This document shows positions 34,568 to 45,089 of a stretch of 64,000 bases of DNA, piece by piece (position 1 is the first letter of the stretch; each line of letters opens with the position of its first letter). A program made the translations under genes and the position numbers. Origin of the DNA: Bolinopsis microptera (taxonomy: Eukaryota > Ctenophora > Tentaculata > Lobata > Bolinopsidae); contig NC_087079.1 of the NCBI RefSeq assembly GCF_026151205.1, positions 4,359,230-4,423,229 of the forward strand, written 5' to 3'. The notes beneath the pieces are model-generated. The model was not told the DNA's origin and made no database searches. It saw only the letters and a list, made by a program, of their open reading frames with translations.

Positions 34568-35351
34568 TAGTTTACATTGTATAAACAAATTATTTGACGT
34601 CATAAACACCCCTTGATGACGTCATCAAGTTAATCGTTTTTAAAACTTGATTTTTGACAAAGTAATAACTTTTAAAATTAATTTTACACCATTAAGGAGT
34701 AATTTAATTCAGAATCTGAGGAAGTTTTTACCTTAGATAATTGTTCAAGCATTCTGAAAATCTACCGGAAAGTTTTTCTAGCTTGCTCCTTCATAAAGAT
34801 ATTCGTCATTGAAGTTTGTGCTTTTTTGAAGAATTATTTTATAAAAACGTCAATTTTGCGATTTAGTATTCTCTGGTGTTGGGCCATGCCTTGGGTTGTG
34901 GAGCTCAGTTCTGCTTCCTATAGGTATAAATTGTGCATTAGGCTAGTTTTAAAGTTGAAAATCTAAAAGTTGCACACGTGGGGACACACCCAAATTGATA
35001 GAAAATTGCTAAAATCACTGAAAATTGCTGTTTTCGTCATTTTCTGTCAACTTTAGAGTGCCGTTGTGATTACAGTTCTTCTTGAAATACTTTGAAACTT
35101 TGCATGCTTATCAAACTATATATAAAACAATAACATGCAAAAATTTACGGCGATTCAATATTGGATGCGCACGCAACGTCCGCTCAAAGTTTGCACATGC
35201 GAAAGGTGAGAATTTTGCTCATTCGTGATTTCCAACAAATTCTGCTTTGCCACGACAGTTTAATGTCATTATATATGAATTTAATGCCAACTTGAATGAG
35301 TATTAAGTGGCATATTCAGTCAGTGATCGACCGATATGCTTCCCTAAACAC
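34568..35351. repeat. ~0.8-kb direct duplication, copy 1
   Basis: From TTTAGTTTACATTGTATAAA to CGATATGCTTCCCTAAACA this matches 36389-37153 with mostly small deletions in copy 2. There is no coding capacity. It contains the 18-bp palindrome CTTGATGACGTCATCAAG at 34612-34629. Confidence 0.9.
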
Positions 35352-35478
35352 AAGGAAATGTTTTTAAAGGAAAAATTTCGAAATCGTTGAAACTTCCTCC
35401 TTATTAATGAAGATATCAGTTTATATTTCGACTTTATAAAGTACCCTGACATTATAATCAAAAAGAGATGATATTTTA

Positions 35479-36182
35479 CCAAAACCCATAATCATGGGTA
35501 GAGTGGACCGCTGCCAGTGTCTCTCTTTCCCAAACAAAAGATTCAATAAACTTCAGCTAATTCAATAACTAATAACTACCACCCTTACCCCGAAATACTA
35601 GGTATCGACCCGAACGCAACCCAGAGAGATTTTTACAGCATCTGATTGATGTAATCAATCGAAACTTATTTATACAATTCGTAAGCCGTGAATGAATGGG
35701 AAAAGCGAGCGACCGATTTCATTCTCGGTATCATTTTGCATTTGAGAACGGTCAAACAAATTAATATCATTTCCTTTTGTTTGGGAAAGAGAGACACTGG
35801 CAGCGGTCCACTCTACCCATGATTATGGGTTTTGGTCAAATGTATGTATATTAGGTACATCAATCAGATGCTGTAAAAATCTCTTTGGGTTGCGTTCGGG
35901 TCGATACCTAGTATTTCGGGGTAAGGGTGGTAGTTATTACTTATTGAATTAGCCGAAGTTTATTGAATCTTTATTGCCGAGTACAGCTGCCTTTGGGTAG
36001 TTCTTTTTAATCTATTACAATTGTAAATGAATGGGAAAAGCGAGCGACCGATTTCATTCTCGGTATCATTTTGCATTTGAGAACGGTCAAAAAAATTTAA
36101 ATTTATCATTTCCTTTTGTTTGGGAAAGAGAGACACTGGCAGCGGTCCACTCTACCCATGATTATGGGTTTTGGTCAAATTA
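35479..36182. repeat. Nested inverted-repeat blocks between the duplicated segments
   Basis: Block 1 (ACCCATAATCATGGGTAGAG at about 35484) recurs inverted at about 35789-35838 and again at about 36112-36180. Block 2 (CGAAATACTAGGTATCGACC at about 35591) recurs inverted at about 35900-35925. The two inverted blocks keep the same order rather than mirror order, so this is not one simple palindrome. A leader beginning GAATGGGAAAAGCGAGCGAC precedes both inverted copies of block 1. Confidence 0.85.
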
Positions 36183-36388
36183 TCAGATACAAGATAGCAA
36201 ATTGATAATGCATGGACACTGACAGGCCTGAATTTTAATACTATCGATATTTGAAAAAAAGAGGGTGAATCTTGGCACGTGCAAAATGAATAACAGATTG
36301 AAAGTCAGTCACTTTATTTACGTTAGGTTGTCACTACAAACAAAAGTATAACACATACGCCAGTTTACACAGTTGCAAAAAATTTTTA

Positions 36389-37153
36389 ATTTAGTTTACA
36401 TTGTATAAACATATTTGACGTCAGTAAAACCCCTTGATGACGTCATCAAGTTAACCGTATTTAAAACTTGATTTTGACAAAGTTAATAAGTTTAAATAAT
36501 TTTACCATTAAGAGTAATTTAATTAGAATTGAGGAAGTTTTCTCTAGATAATTGTTCAGCATTTGAAAATTACCGGAAGTTTTCTAGCTGCTCCTTCATA
36601 AAGATATTCGTCATTGAAGTTTGTGCTTTTTTGAAGAATTATTTTATAAAAACGTCAATTTTGCGATTTAGTATTCTCTGGTGTTGGGCCATGCCTTGGG
36701 TTGTGGAGCTCAGTTCTGCTTCCTATAGGTATAAATTGTGCATTAGGCTAGTTTTAAAGTTGAAAATCTAAAAGTTGCACACGTGGGGACACGCCCAAAT
36801 TGATAGAAAATTGCTTAAATCACTGAAAATTGCTGTTTTCGTCATTTTCTGTCAACTTTAGAGTGCCGTTGTGATTACAGTTCTTCTTGAAATACTTGAA
36901 ACTTTGCATGCTTATCAAACTATATATAAAACAATAACATGCAAAATTTACGGCGATTCAATATTGGATGCGCACGGAACGTCCGCTCAAAGTTTGCACA
37001 TGCGAAAGGTGAGAATTTTGCTCATTCGTGATTTCCAACAAATTTTGCTTTGCCACGACAGTTTAATGTCATTATATATGAATTTAATGCCAACTTGAAT
37101 GAGTATTAAGTGGCATATTCAGTCAGTGATCGACCGATATGCTTCCCTAAACA
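36389..37153. repeat. ~0.8-kb direct duplication, copy 2
   Basis: Second copy of 34568-35351, with multiple short deletions near its left end and near-identity from GCTCCTTCATAAAGATATTC onward. The palindrome CTTGATGACGTCATCAAG is intact at 36433-36450. Confidence 0.9.
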
Positions 37154-38329
37154 AACTTTGTGATCCGAGTCAGAGGGCCTGAGTTGATTAAGTTGGCACA
37201 TTATGTGCAGAGCAAAAAATTTAACAATATAGTGGTTACCTGGGGATCGGACCTCAGGCTATTATATTTATGTTCATAATCATAGAATAGAGCTATTAGG
37301 CGGAATGACAGGCTGAGCGGGGTCACGAAATCCTCTCCGAACCTCCACGTGGTGTGGTCTGGTTGGCACTAACGGGTGGTGTGCTCTCTTGTTGAGTACA
37401 AAGGTTGGGCCTTGCCAACTCAAAGTTCCCATAGGAACCAGGAAGTCAACACTAACAGCTACCAAGCACCAGGAAATTTCTCTTTCAGATATCAGGTTAC
37501 AAGATAGTACACACACAAATGACGATACATTAGACACAGATACCTAGCTCTAAGAGCTACTAAATCACCAGGAAATTCTCTTTCAGCTTTCAGGTCCCAT
37601 CGAAGTCACCCACCACAGAGCTAGGGATTCCAATTCGCTCATCCTGACTACAAGGACACACTGATAGTGAGTAGTCCTGGCACTTCTCCCTCCAGTAACC
37701 ACTTTTCAGGTCTTTTCAGTTAAGACAGCTAATGCGTAAGGGCTGACACACGCTAGACACAGGCTCGTGATAAGACAGAATTAGGGATTTAAACTCTGAC
37801 TACGAGGACACACTGATAGCGAAAATTCCTGGCACTTCTTCCAGGGGACCGGGTTAGCTTTGCCACACTCTTCATTGAAGTGTGACTGGACGCTCTACAA
37901 TCATCTAGTAGCAGCAGAGTTTGACTGACACCCTTACTGGTTCTATTCAGTTTCTACAGCGGAAGATCTCAACACTCGAAAACAGTTCATCTCGGACATC
38001 CTGCAGAGCTGCTCTTTCACAGCCTGCCCCATTACACGGGGAACCCTTAGATCTACAGTACCCTGGTGGCGAGCATAGCTCACTAAAGCATAGTGGACCT
38101 CTTTAGTTCTGAGACGCAAAGCTAACCGGATCAGGAATAAACATCAATGCAATGCTTAGGGGATGCAAATAGAACCTACAATGTTATCGAATGCATTACT
38201 CAATCTTTTGATTCATTTTTTAGCTCGTCGTTACATGGTAACAATTCAGGACTGACATTCCTCCTTCAGGTTAATTGAGGAAATCGTACCCGCTATTTGC
38301 GTTATACATGGCAAGTATCTGGACTTATG
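37154..38329. other. GC-richer non-coding block with internal repeats
   Basis: Base composition is visibly higher in G+C than the flanks. CACCAGGAAATT(T)CTCTTTCAG occurs at about 37467 and 37567, and GACACACTGATAG-TCCTGGCACTTCT blocks occur at about 37655 and 37807. Given the LINE relic that follows, this may be its degraded upstream part, but no RT motif could be confirmed. Confidence 0.35.
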
Positions 38330-38900
38330 ATAACTTAGGATCTCCATCAATCATAAATTCCTCTCAGATTCCCAGGCTGCATTTAAAGCGCTTAACAGCA
38401 CCAGTTTTAACTCCAGGTTCGTTCTGAACATCTCAGACCAACTCACTAGGTATTCACATCGAGTAGGACTTCGTTCCAGGACATTAAGGAGTATACGGTA
38501 AAGAAATAGCGGAAGAATTCGCAAGGGACGATCAATCCAACAACATCCCCATAGGACCAGAACCCTTCCTCCCAAATAGGCCACACTCAGTGACAAAGGA
38601 ACATTCCACTTGTGATGTTCCTCCACAAATTAAATACAGGAACTTTTATTTTTCTGGAACTCACATCAGATGGCTAACATGGTCGCTTTCAGAATAGGTC
38701 ACAGCCCACTAGTTTATTTTCAGAACGTGGCAAACAACGTCAACTTCAGTCTTCAAGACGCAAGATTGCGAACACTTTTCAGGAGAAGCAGCAACATCCC
38801 AGCACCTCCTCTGCAAGTGCATCCAGATCATGACGTTCAGAATGAGGATAATTGGTAAACTCTACCTTAACAACAGTAAACTACATCATATCTTCAAATT
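38330..38900 (+). pseudogene. Degenerate RNase H-bearing LINE ORF2 fragment
   Basis: Pieces in different frames match the RNase H domain and zinc tail of I/Jockey/R1-group LINEs: SDSQAAFKALNSTSFNSR at about 38365, VPGH-stop-GVYG with EIAEEFARDD at about 38478-38535, IGPEPFLP at about 38547-38570, and a tail EAATSQHLLCKC at about 38787-38822. Frameshifts and stops separate the parts, so it is an old relic. Confidence 0.6.
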
Positions 38901-39330
38901 TGTGGAACAGTCGACAAGACTGGATAGGGAAAACCCTTTTGGGTAACCTCCTTGGATTCTTCACCAGGAACTTTCGCTAAATCCCATACGAGGAACTCAA
39001 CATAGGCCCATCTCCGCATAGAGACATATCTCCCAGGCTTTGACCTTGCTCGGAAGTCCCTTGTCTACCCGCAGAAGTACTACAACGGAAGTGGGTTTGC
39101 TCTGAGACAGGTAGTGACAGCTTCAAGACTCCAGGGGTCTGTTGCATTGATATTTATTAATTTATGATTTCGTATATACTTTGGGAGTCCTGGCGTGCAG
39201 CTAGCAGGAGTTGCATTCTGTGGGCACGGTGAGAAGGCCTCCATCTTAACGTAAGAGGCCAGAAACCGTTGACCAGAACAGAGAGAGAGAGAGAGACAGG
39301 CTGAGCGCCGCCCAGTAATATCCCCCTCAG

Positions 39331-39357
39331 CTGATTACGTAATATGTGAACGACCCC
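39331..39357. repeat. Copy of the recurring ATTACGTAATATGTGAACGA motif
   Basis: 27 bp identical to 29868-29894 and 32748-32774. It resembles one terminus of a short inverted-repeat transposon family; the inverted GTCGTTCAC form occurs at 23324 and, diverged, near 41083. Confidence 0.7.
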
Positions 39358-39569
39358 ATTGAGAAAACATTGAAACTTTTCTTGTCCGGTAGTACAACTA
39401 CAAGTTTCACTATATTTTTAGTCACCTTTCCAACATTTAAGGGGGCATACACCAAAACAGTGGTTTGTGCCGTCCAGACCAAATGACCTCATAGGCAGTT
39501 CAGTGACCTTCTTAGCGCACCGTTTCCACACCAAAAAAATTATTTTGAGAATACCCATTTTTGTAATCG

Positions 39570-40645
39570 AGCATTTCCTGGTTAGAGTGGAATTTTCGGA
39601 AAATCACAATTTGTTTCGTGGAGAGGCTATAAGTTAATCATTTCTTGCGGTATCGGGTTGAAATTTTGCTCGCCGTCTATTCACATCTATTTCAAGGTGT
39701 GTGTAAAATCTTGATATCGTATCTAAAATTAAAAAGGCTGGTGTGTTATAAATTTTTAAAGTTAAAAAAAGTCAAAAAGTTGAAATTGTCCTTTTCAGAC
39801 TTACTTTAACCAAAAAGTCAGTCAGGGAAGATCGGATTGATTTGATGGTTGACATGAACTTGTTCTCTGAATTCTGGCGCAGTTTTTGATGCTCTCTAAA
39901 ATGTTTTTCCTCATTTGTCTTCAGATCTATTGGACTTCAAAGCCAAACAACAAATTTAGGCACATTTTTCGTTTTTCATATTTACTGATTTTTCTAAAAT
40001 TTTGATAGGAATGTGCTAGTGACTTTTTGAAGGGCGCAAAATAACCGCAACTATGAGTTATGAACAACAAAACACCCTAAAATGCTTCCCTTTGAAGTTA
40101 TGGGAGAAAATGCGATTTTTTGGCTTTGCAGATAAAAAATCACATTTTCTCCAATAACTTCAAAGGGAAGCATTTTAGGGTGTTTTGTTGTTCATAACTC
40201 ATATATAAATGTGCTAGTTGCGGTTATTTTTCTCCCTTCAAAAAGTCACTAGCACATTCCTATCAAAATTTTAGAAATTTGTTGTTTGGCTTTGAGGTCC
40301 AATAAATCTGAAGATAAATGAGTAAAAACATTTTTGAGGGCATCAAAAACTGCGCCAGAATTCAAAGAACAATTTGATGTCAACCATCAAATCAATCCAA
40401 TCTTCCCTGACTGACTTTTTGTTAAAATAAGCCTGAAAAGGACAATTTTAGCTTTTTGACTTTAAAAATTTATAACACACCAGGCTTTTTAGATACGATA
40501 TCAAGATTTTACACACACCTTGAAATAGATGTGAATAAACGGCGAGCAAAATTTCAACCCGATACCGCAAGAAATGATACTTGTAGCGTCTCGACCAAAA
40601 AATTATTTTTTCCGAAAATTGCACTCTTAACCAGGAAATGCTTGT
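39570..40645. repeat. Long foldback: ~0.5-kb inverted repeat arms around a short loop
   Basis: The left arm runs from GCATTTCCTGGTTAGAGTG to about 40113 and the right arm from about 40126 to CTCTTAACCAGGAAATGC, converging on GGCTTTGCAGAT. Identity is high, with small indels (an ~34-bp block in the left arm near 39955-39990 is absent from the right). No coding. A transcript across it would form a very long hairpin. Confidence 0.92.
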
Positions 40646-40845
40646 TGAAAGTGATGCCAGAGAAATTTTAAGAAATAAATTTACCAGTTGATATTGAATA
40701 TAGATTTTTGATTTACTAAATAATAAAGCCCACATGATCAAGAAATTTAAAATAATAAAAATAACTTTAAGCTTTATATTTTAAAAGTTTTTACCCGAAA
40801 ACAAAAATGCTAGTACGGTTTTTTTCTAAATAGTGTGCTTCTTTT

Positions 40846-43800
40846 TTAATCCTCGTACGTCATGTTGTTGATGGACTTATCCAGGTGCATTCTGACGTAG
40901 TACAAGTCTTTTTTTAGACTGTAGGCTTCTCGGACCTTTGCTTTTAGAACTTCTTTTACATTGTATGAGACTCCACAAGCTTTGACTCCTTTCAGTGCTG
41001 CGTTACCACCAAACATTTCCACTCTCACTGTTGTGCCACAGTCCATAGATAGAGGTACCTGGACAATTCAATAAGAAGTCGTTCACAAATTATGTAATAA
41101 ATTTTTGGCTATATCCAGTCGGTTCATATGTTTTATAACATAATCAGAGTAAAATTGAGTGAAATTTGAATTAAAAATTGTCGAGTTGGTATTATTCTTG
41201 AGGGCAGTAATGAAATTTTTGATTACATAAACAACAACCGTGATCATTTGGAAACTCCCAACATTTTCACTGCGAGTACTTTACAATTAAATAAAGCATT
41301 CAGAGTGGATGTAAGTTTGATTATTGAGTTCTATATTATAACCATCTCAATCAAATTGTCAAATTTCGTGCTTAACTTACCTTTTTAAAAGGATCCTCCC
41401 CCAATTTTTGAGCTTCTTGGCCACTCCCCACTTTGTATGTGACTTTAACATTTTCTGGTTTCGCACCATCAACCCAAAAGAATTCTATGTCATCTAGAGC
41501 GCAAATTCTCTTGAGATTAATCTCAAACCAGCTAGTCTCACTGTTTCCGTTCCATAAGGTAGAGTTATTACCATCCACTAGAGTAACAGGATCTGAACTA
41601 CCAGGATTTGCTTTTACCGGCTTACCCTTCGACACGTCACCAGGAAAATCGTGGCAAACTCCCATGACAATAAAGCGCCAGATGGCATAGGGATGCTTTT
41701 CTCTTCCTGCCCCTTTTTTAAGTTCAAATTTTATTTTGGTAGTCTTCATGTCCCATCCATCAAGATATGTCCACATGTTGTACCATCCCACGAGTCTATG
41801 ATCGTTGTGTGTTCTCACCAGAACGTAGTTACCATCTTCGCCCAGAGCAAATACATCATACACAACTGCCATGCTCCACCCAATCCAATGAATCTTAATC
41901 TCCTTTATTGTAGAAGGCTTCCCAAAATCTATTTCAAAATCAGCAATTTGTGTATCACAGGAAGCGGCGCCCCTTTGTTCTAATAGGCTTTTCATACCAT
42001 CAGCCCCAAAGCACTGTGATGTTGCATTTTTTTCCTTGGCAATGTCCGAAACCTGTGCTTCTTCTTCCCGCTGTTTCAAAACGGTTGGTAACAGTGCATT
42101 TTGTACTGTTTGTTTCTGCAGATTCGGTTCGTTTATTGCACCTTCCAGATCAAGCCACACAGCGAAGTTGTATGGGCATTCTGTTGTAGCATCCTCCAAT
42201 ATTTCAAATCGATCTTCAGGATTTGCCAGCCGACCGATGATTCTCATTTTTTCAGACAGTCTGTAACCCTCCAGATTCTTTTGAGCTTCATTCATCACAC
42301 GAATGAAATACGCTTCGCTCCTCCAGGTGTTTTGTTGACCTATCGTTGTTCCCCATCCAGAGTTGTCGTTTCCTAGATGCCAGTTGCCATCTCTATACCA
42401 TACATAAGCACAGTGACGAGGCTGCCCTACAGGTGTGGCTGGTACTCCATATGCGTGGCACATCCCTGCAGACATTGTTGATATTGACCCACAGACGCCT
42501 CCAATATCATGCCATGCTTTCAGACATATTGGAATATAGTAATAGTATTCGAGAAGGCCGATAAAAATTCCGTCATCGTTGTTCAATTTGTAGTTTATCA
42601 TTTTGAAGTTTGTATCACCTATTTTGTTTGGGTTATCATATCCCTCTGGAGTGTTTTCTCGTGCCCAAATATGCTCTTCCTCTCTTGATCGTGAGGCAAC
42701 TACAAAACGGAGATGCCAAGCAGTTCCTTCATAGAATGGAGAGTACAAAATACCTTCTTGACTCCATCTCATGTAGGTATGGTACCTTGCCATCCAATCA
42801 ATTTTGAGTCGTTTAAAGCCGAATCCACCCACTGGTGTTGAAAAGACGACGGCAGTGGCAACAGCGAGTCTGAGTCTCAGGGCTTCCTCTTTGATGGCAG
42901 GATCTTCTTGGACCAGGTCTCTTAGTATTTCCAGAGCCTGTTGATATTTGTTGCCTCCTATATCTCCTGAGGTCATAAACATTTCTAACACTTCTCTGTT
43001 TGTTAGAATCCAGTCAACTTTCTCGTCACCAAACTGTAAAACACCGCCTTTTTCAAGGATTTGTTTCTTTAGCCACCATTGGAAGACGTCGAGTGATCCC
43101 TGCGTTGAGTTAGCATATGATTTGACTTCAAGAAGGTTTTTTCCAACTACATTCTTCATAATAACCTCTTTTAGTCCTTCAATGCTTGATTGAAATGCTT
43201 TAAGTTCCTTATATTGTTCTGAAAATGTTATCCTTTGTTAAAAATGGTGATCTTTTGTAAGCTATAATAAATGGCTGCACAAATTTTCCTAAGGATAGAA
43301 CAATATTTTATTTCACTTACCAGCTTTTTCCGTTCGTGGTAAAATACATTTGTTCCATTTGGAGCCACTGTTATCACCCAAGAGTATGATGTATTTCGCT
43401 GTAGAAATCGGTGCTCGATATGGGAAGATTTGTGAGAGACTCACTCCATTGACAAATATTTTGTAAAATCCGTCCATCATAACTATTCTCATGACAAAAT
43501 ACTCGTCTGGTTGCAATGTCTTTGGTAGTCCAAATTTCACCTCCGACTGCCATCCACCAAATTTTGAATTCATGACTGAAATTTCATGAACATTTACTTT
43601 CAAATGATATTTTAGACATGGATTTTAAAATCAATGGATTGGAATGTGAACATTTAACAGGAACTTTAAACAACTGATTAATAAGACAGTTATGTTTTTA
43701 CGGTTTGCCAACTTGATCTGACTCACTTATTTGCTGTGAGCTTATTCTAAGGTTGATGTGAATTAGAATGTTGTCACTTCCATCCAAGATGCTTAAGCTA

Positions 43801-44579
43801 CAATATCCGGTTCTAGAATTATAGGTACCATGGACATCAATAAAATCTCCCGGTTCCAAGTCCTTGCTTAAGCTGTACTTGGCATTTTTTACAGGATTTT
43901 CTACTATACCGTCATCTGTAAAGATAAAATTATAATTGCGAACGATTCAAAGTAGAAGCTTTCGATAAGCATTTAGGATTGCATCCTCCAATCTCCTATA
44001 TAAGGTTATATAGTTTATTGGTTACTTTCAATCTTTGGGTTCAAAGAGTTCTTATTACCATTTCTAGATTGACTTTCTCCAACTTGATAGACATCGTTAG
44101 CCCAACCACCGCCCTTGCCATCCTTGCACCAACAAATTGTGCCATATTTTTGGTAAGTCTGGCCAGCATCTTCTGCAGTAAAGCATTGTTCGCCACTTTG
44201 AACGGCAAAGACCTTGAAATTGTTATCTATGGCAAATTTTTCACATTTTTCAATTGATCCTATGAATCTCATACCGCCACTGATTGCTCGATTTCGAGCG
44301 TCCCTCCAGCAACCCAGACTTATACGTGCACCATCTGAAGAAAGTTAAGAGCATTAATTATCTAGCTGTACTTTAAAATTTAATATTTATGGTGTGCACC
44401 TGATTCTTGCGAAAGTTTTCATTACTTTGACAAAAAGATAACTTATTCTTATCTTGTGCAACCATGTTTATTGTTGAACTTGGGGCAAAAGTCGGTTTAT
44501 ATACGTTTAGTCTTATACCACCACCTTGTTTCATATTTGAGACTTGTTGTTCTGCAGATGAAATACTGTACCTACTCAT
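40846..44579 (-). CDS. WSC-like/galectin/transglutaminase-like/F5-8-type multidomain protein
   Basis: Five exons join in phase: 44059-44334, 43727-43915, 43321-43575, 41381-43218 and 40846-41058. A possible first exon at 44526-44579 (MSRYSISSAEQQ) fits phase but is unproven. The first firm exon encodes a WSC-like Cys module (LGCWRDARNRAI ... FAVQSGEQCFT ... YGTICWCKDGKGGGWANDVY). Exons 2-3 encode a galectin domain (LEPGDFIDVHGTY, LIHINLRI, FGGWQSEVKFG, IFVNGV). The large exon encodes a transglutaminase-like core with a candidate triad: Cys in GGVCGSIS, His in QPRHCAYVWY, Asp in HLGNDNSGW. Two galactose-binding F5/8-like segments follow (EIDFGKPSTIKEIKIHWIGW; LVDGNNSTLWNGN). No signal peptide is evident. 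Probable glycan-directed crosslinking or peptidase-like activity; substrate unknown. Confidence 0.78.
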
Positions 44580-45089
44580 TGAAGGATTATGTCGCCAAAA
44601 TTTGAAAATAAGAATATTTCAGAGCACGCACATTCAATATTAAATCACCTATGTTGTTTATTTCGAACATGCTGGAGGCCCTATTTTTTTCAGATTACTG
44701 TAAATAATTGATTGTTGCATCTGATCTGAAAATATGAGATGATACGGATTTGAAATAACGAGGTTATCAAGCATTTTGATTTTGTTTATCTTGTTAGCAA
44801 AATTGATTGATCGATTATGCGACTCGATACGGCGTAGGGGTCACCTAAACTACTAATCTACTCATTCGACAGAACCTCTAGAATACCACTTAAGAACAGA
44901 CACAAGAATGATAACCTTCCCTTCGTTATCCTACACATCGGTAAACCAAGAGACCTCAGCATCACCCCACTGAGGTTCAACCCAGCTGTCGAGGTCACTG
45001 AAGTATGTGATGTCAGCCTCGGTAACTACAGTTTAATCACTGTGTTCCCCGAGGCGAGTCAAAATCTACACTTGTTCTTTTCCCCCGAG

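Noticed and set aside
37280-37537. 85-codon minus-strand frame in the GC-rich block
   Set aside because: No motif; lies in internally repeated sequence.
38351-38626. 91-codon minus-strand frame
   Set aside because: It is antisense to the RNase H-type LINE relic read on the plus strand.
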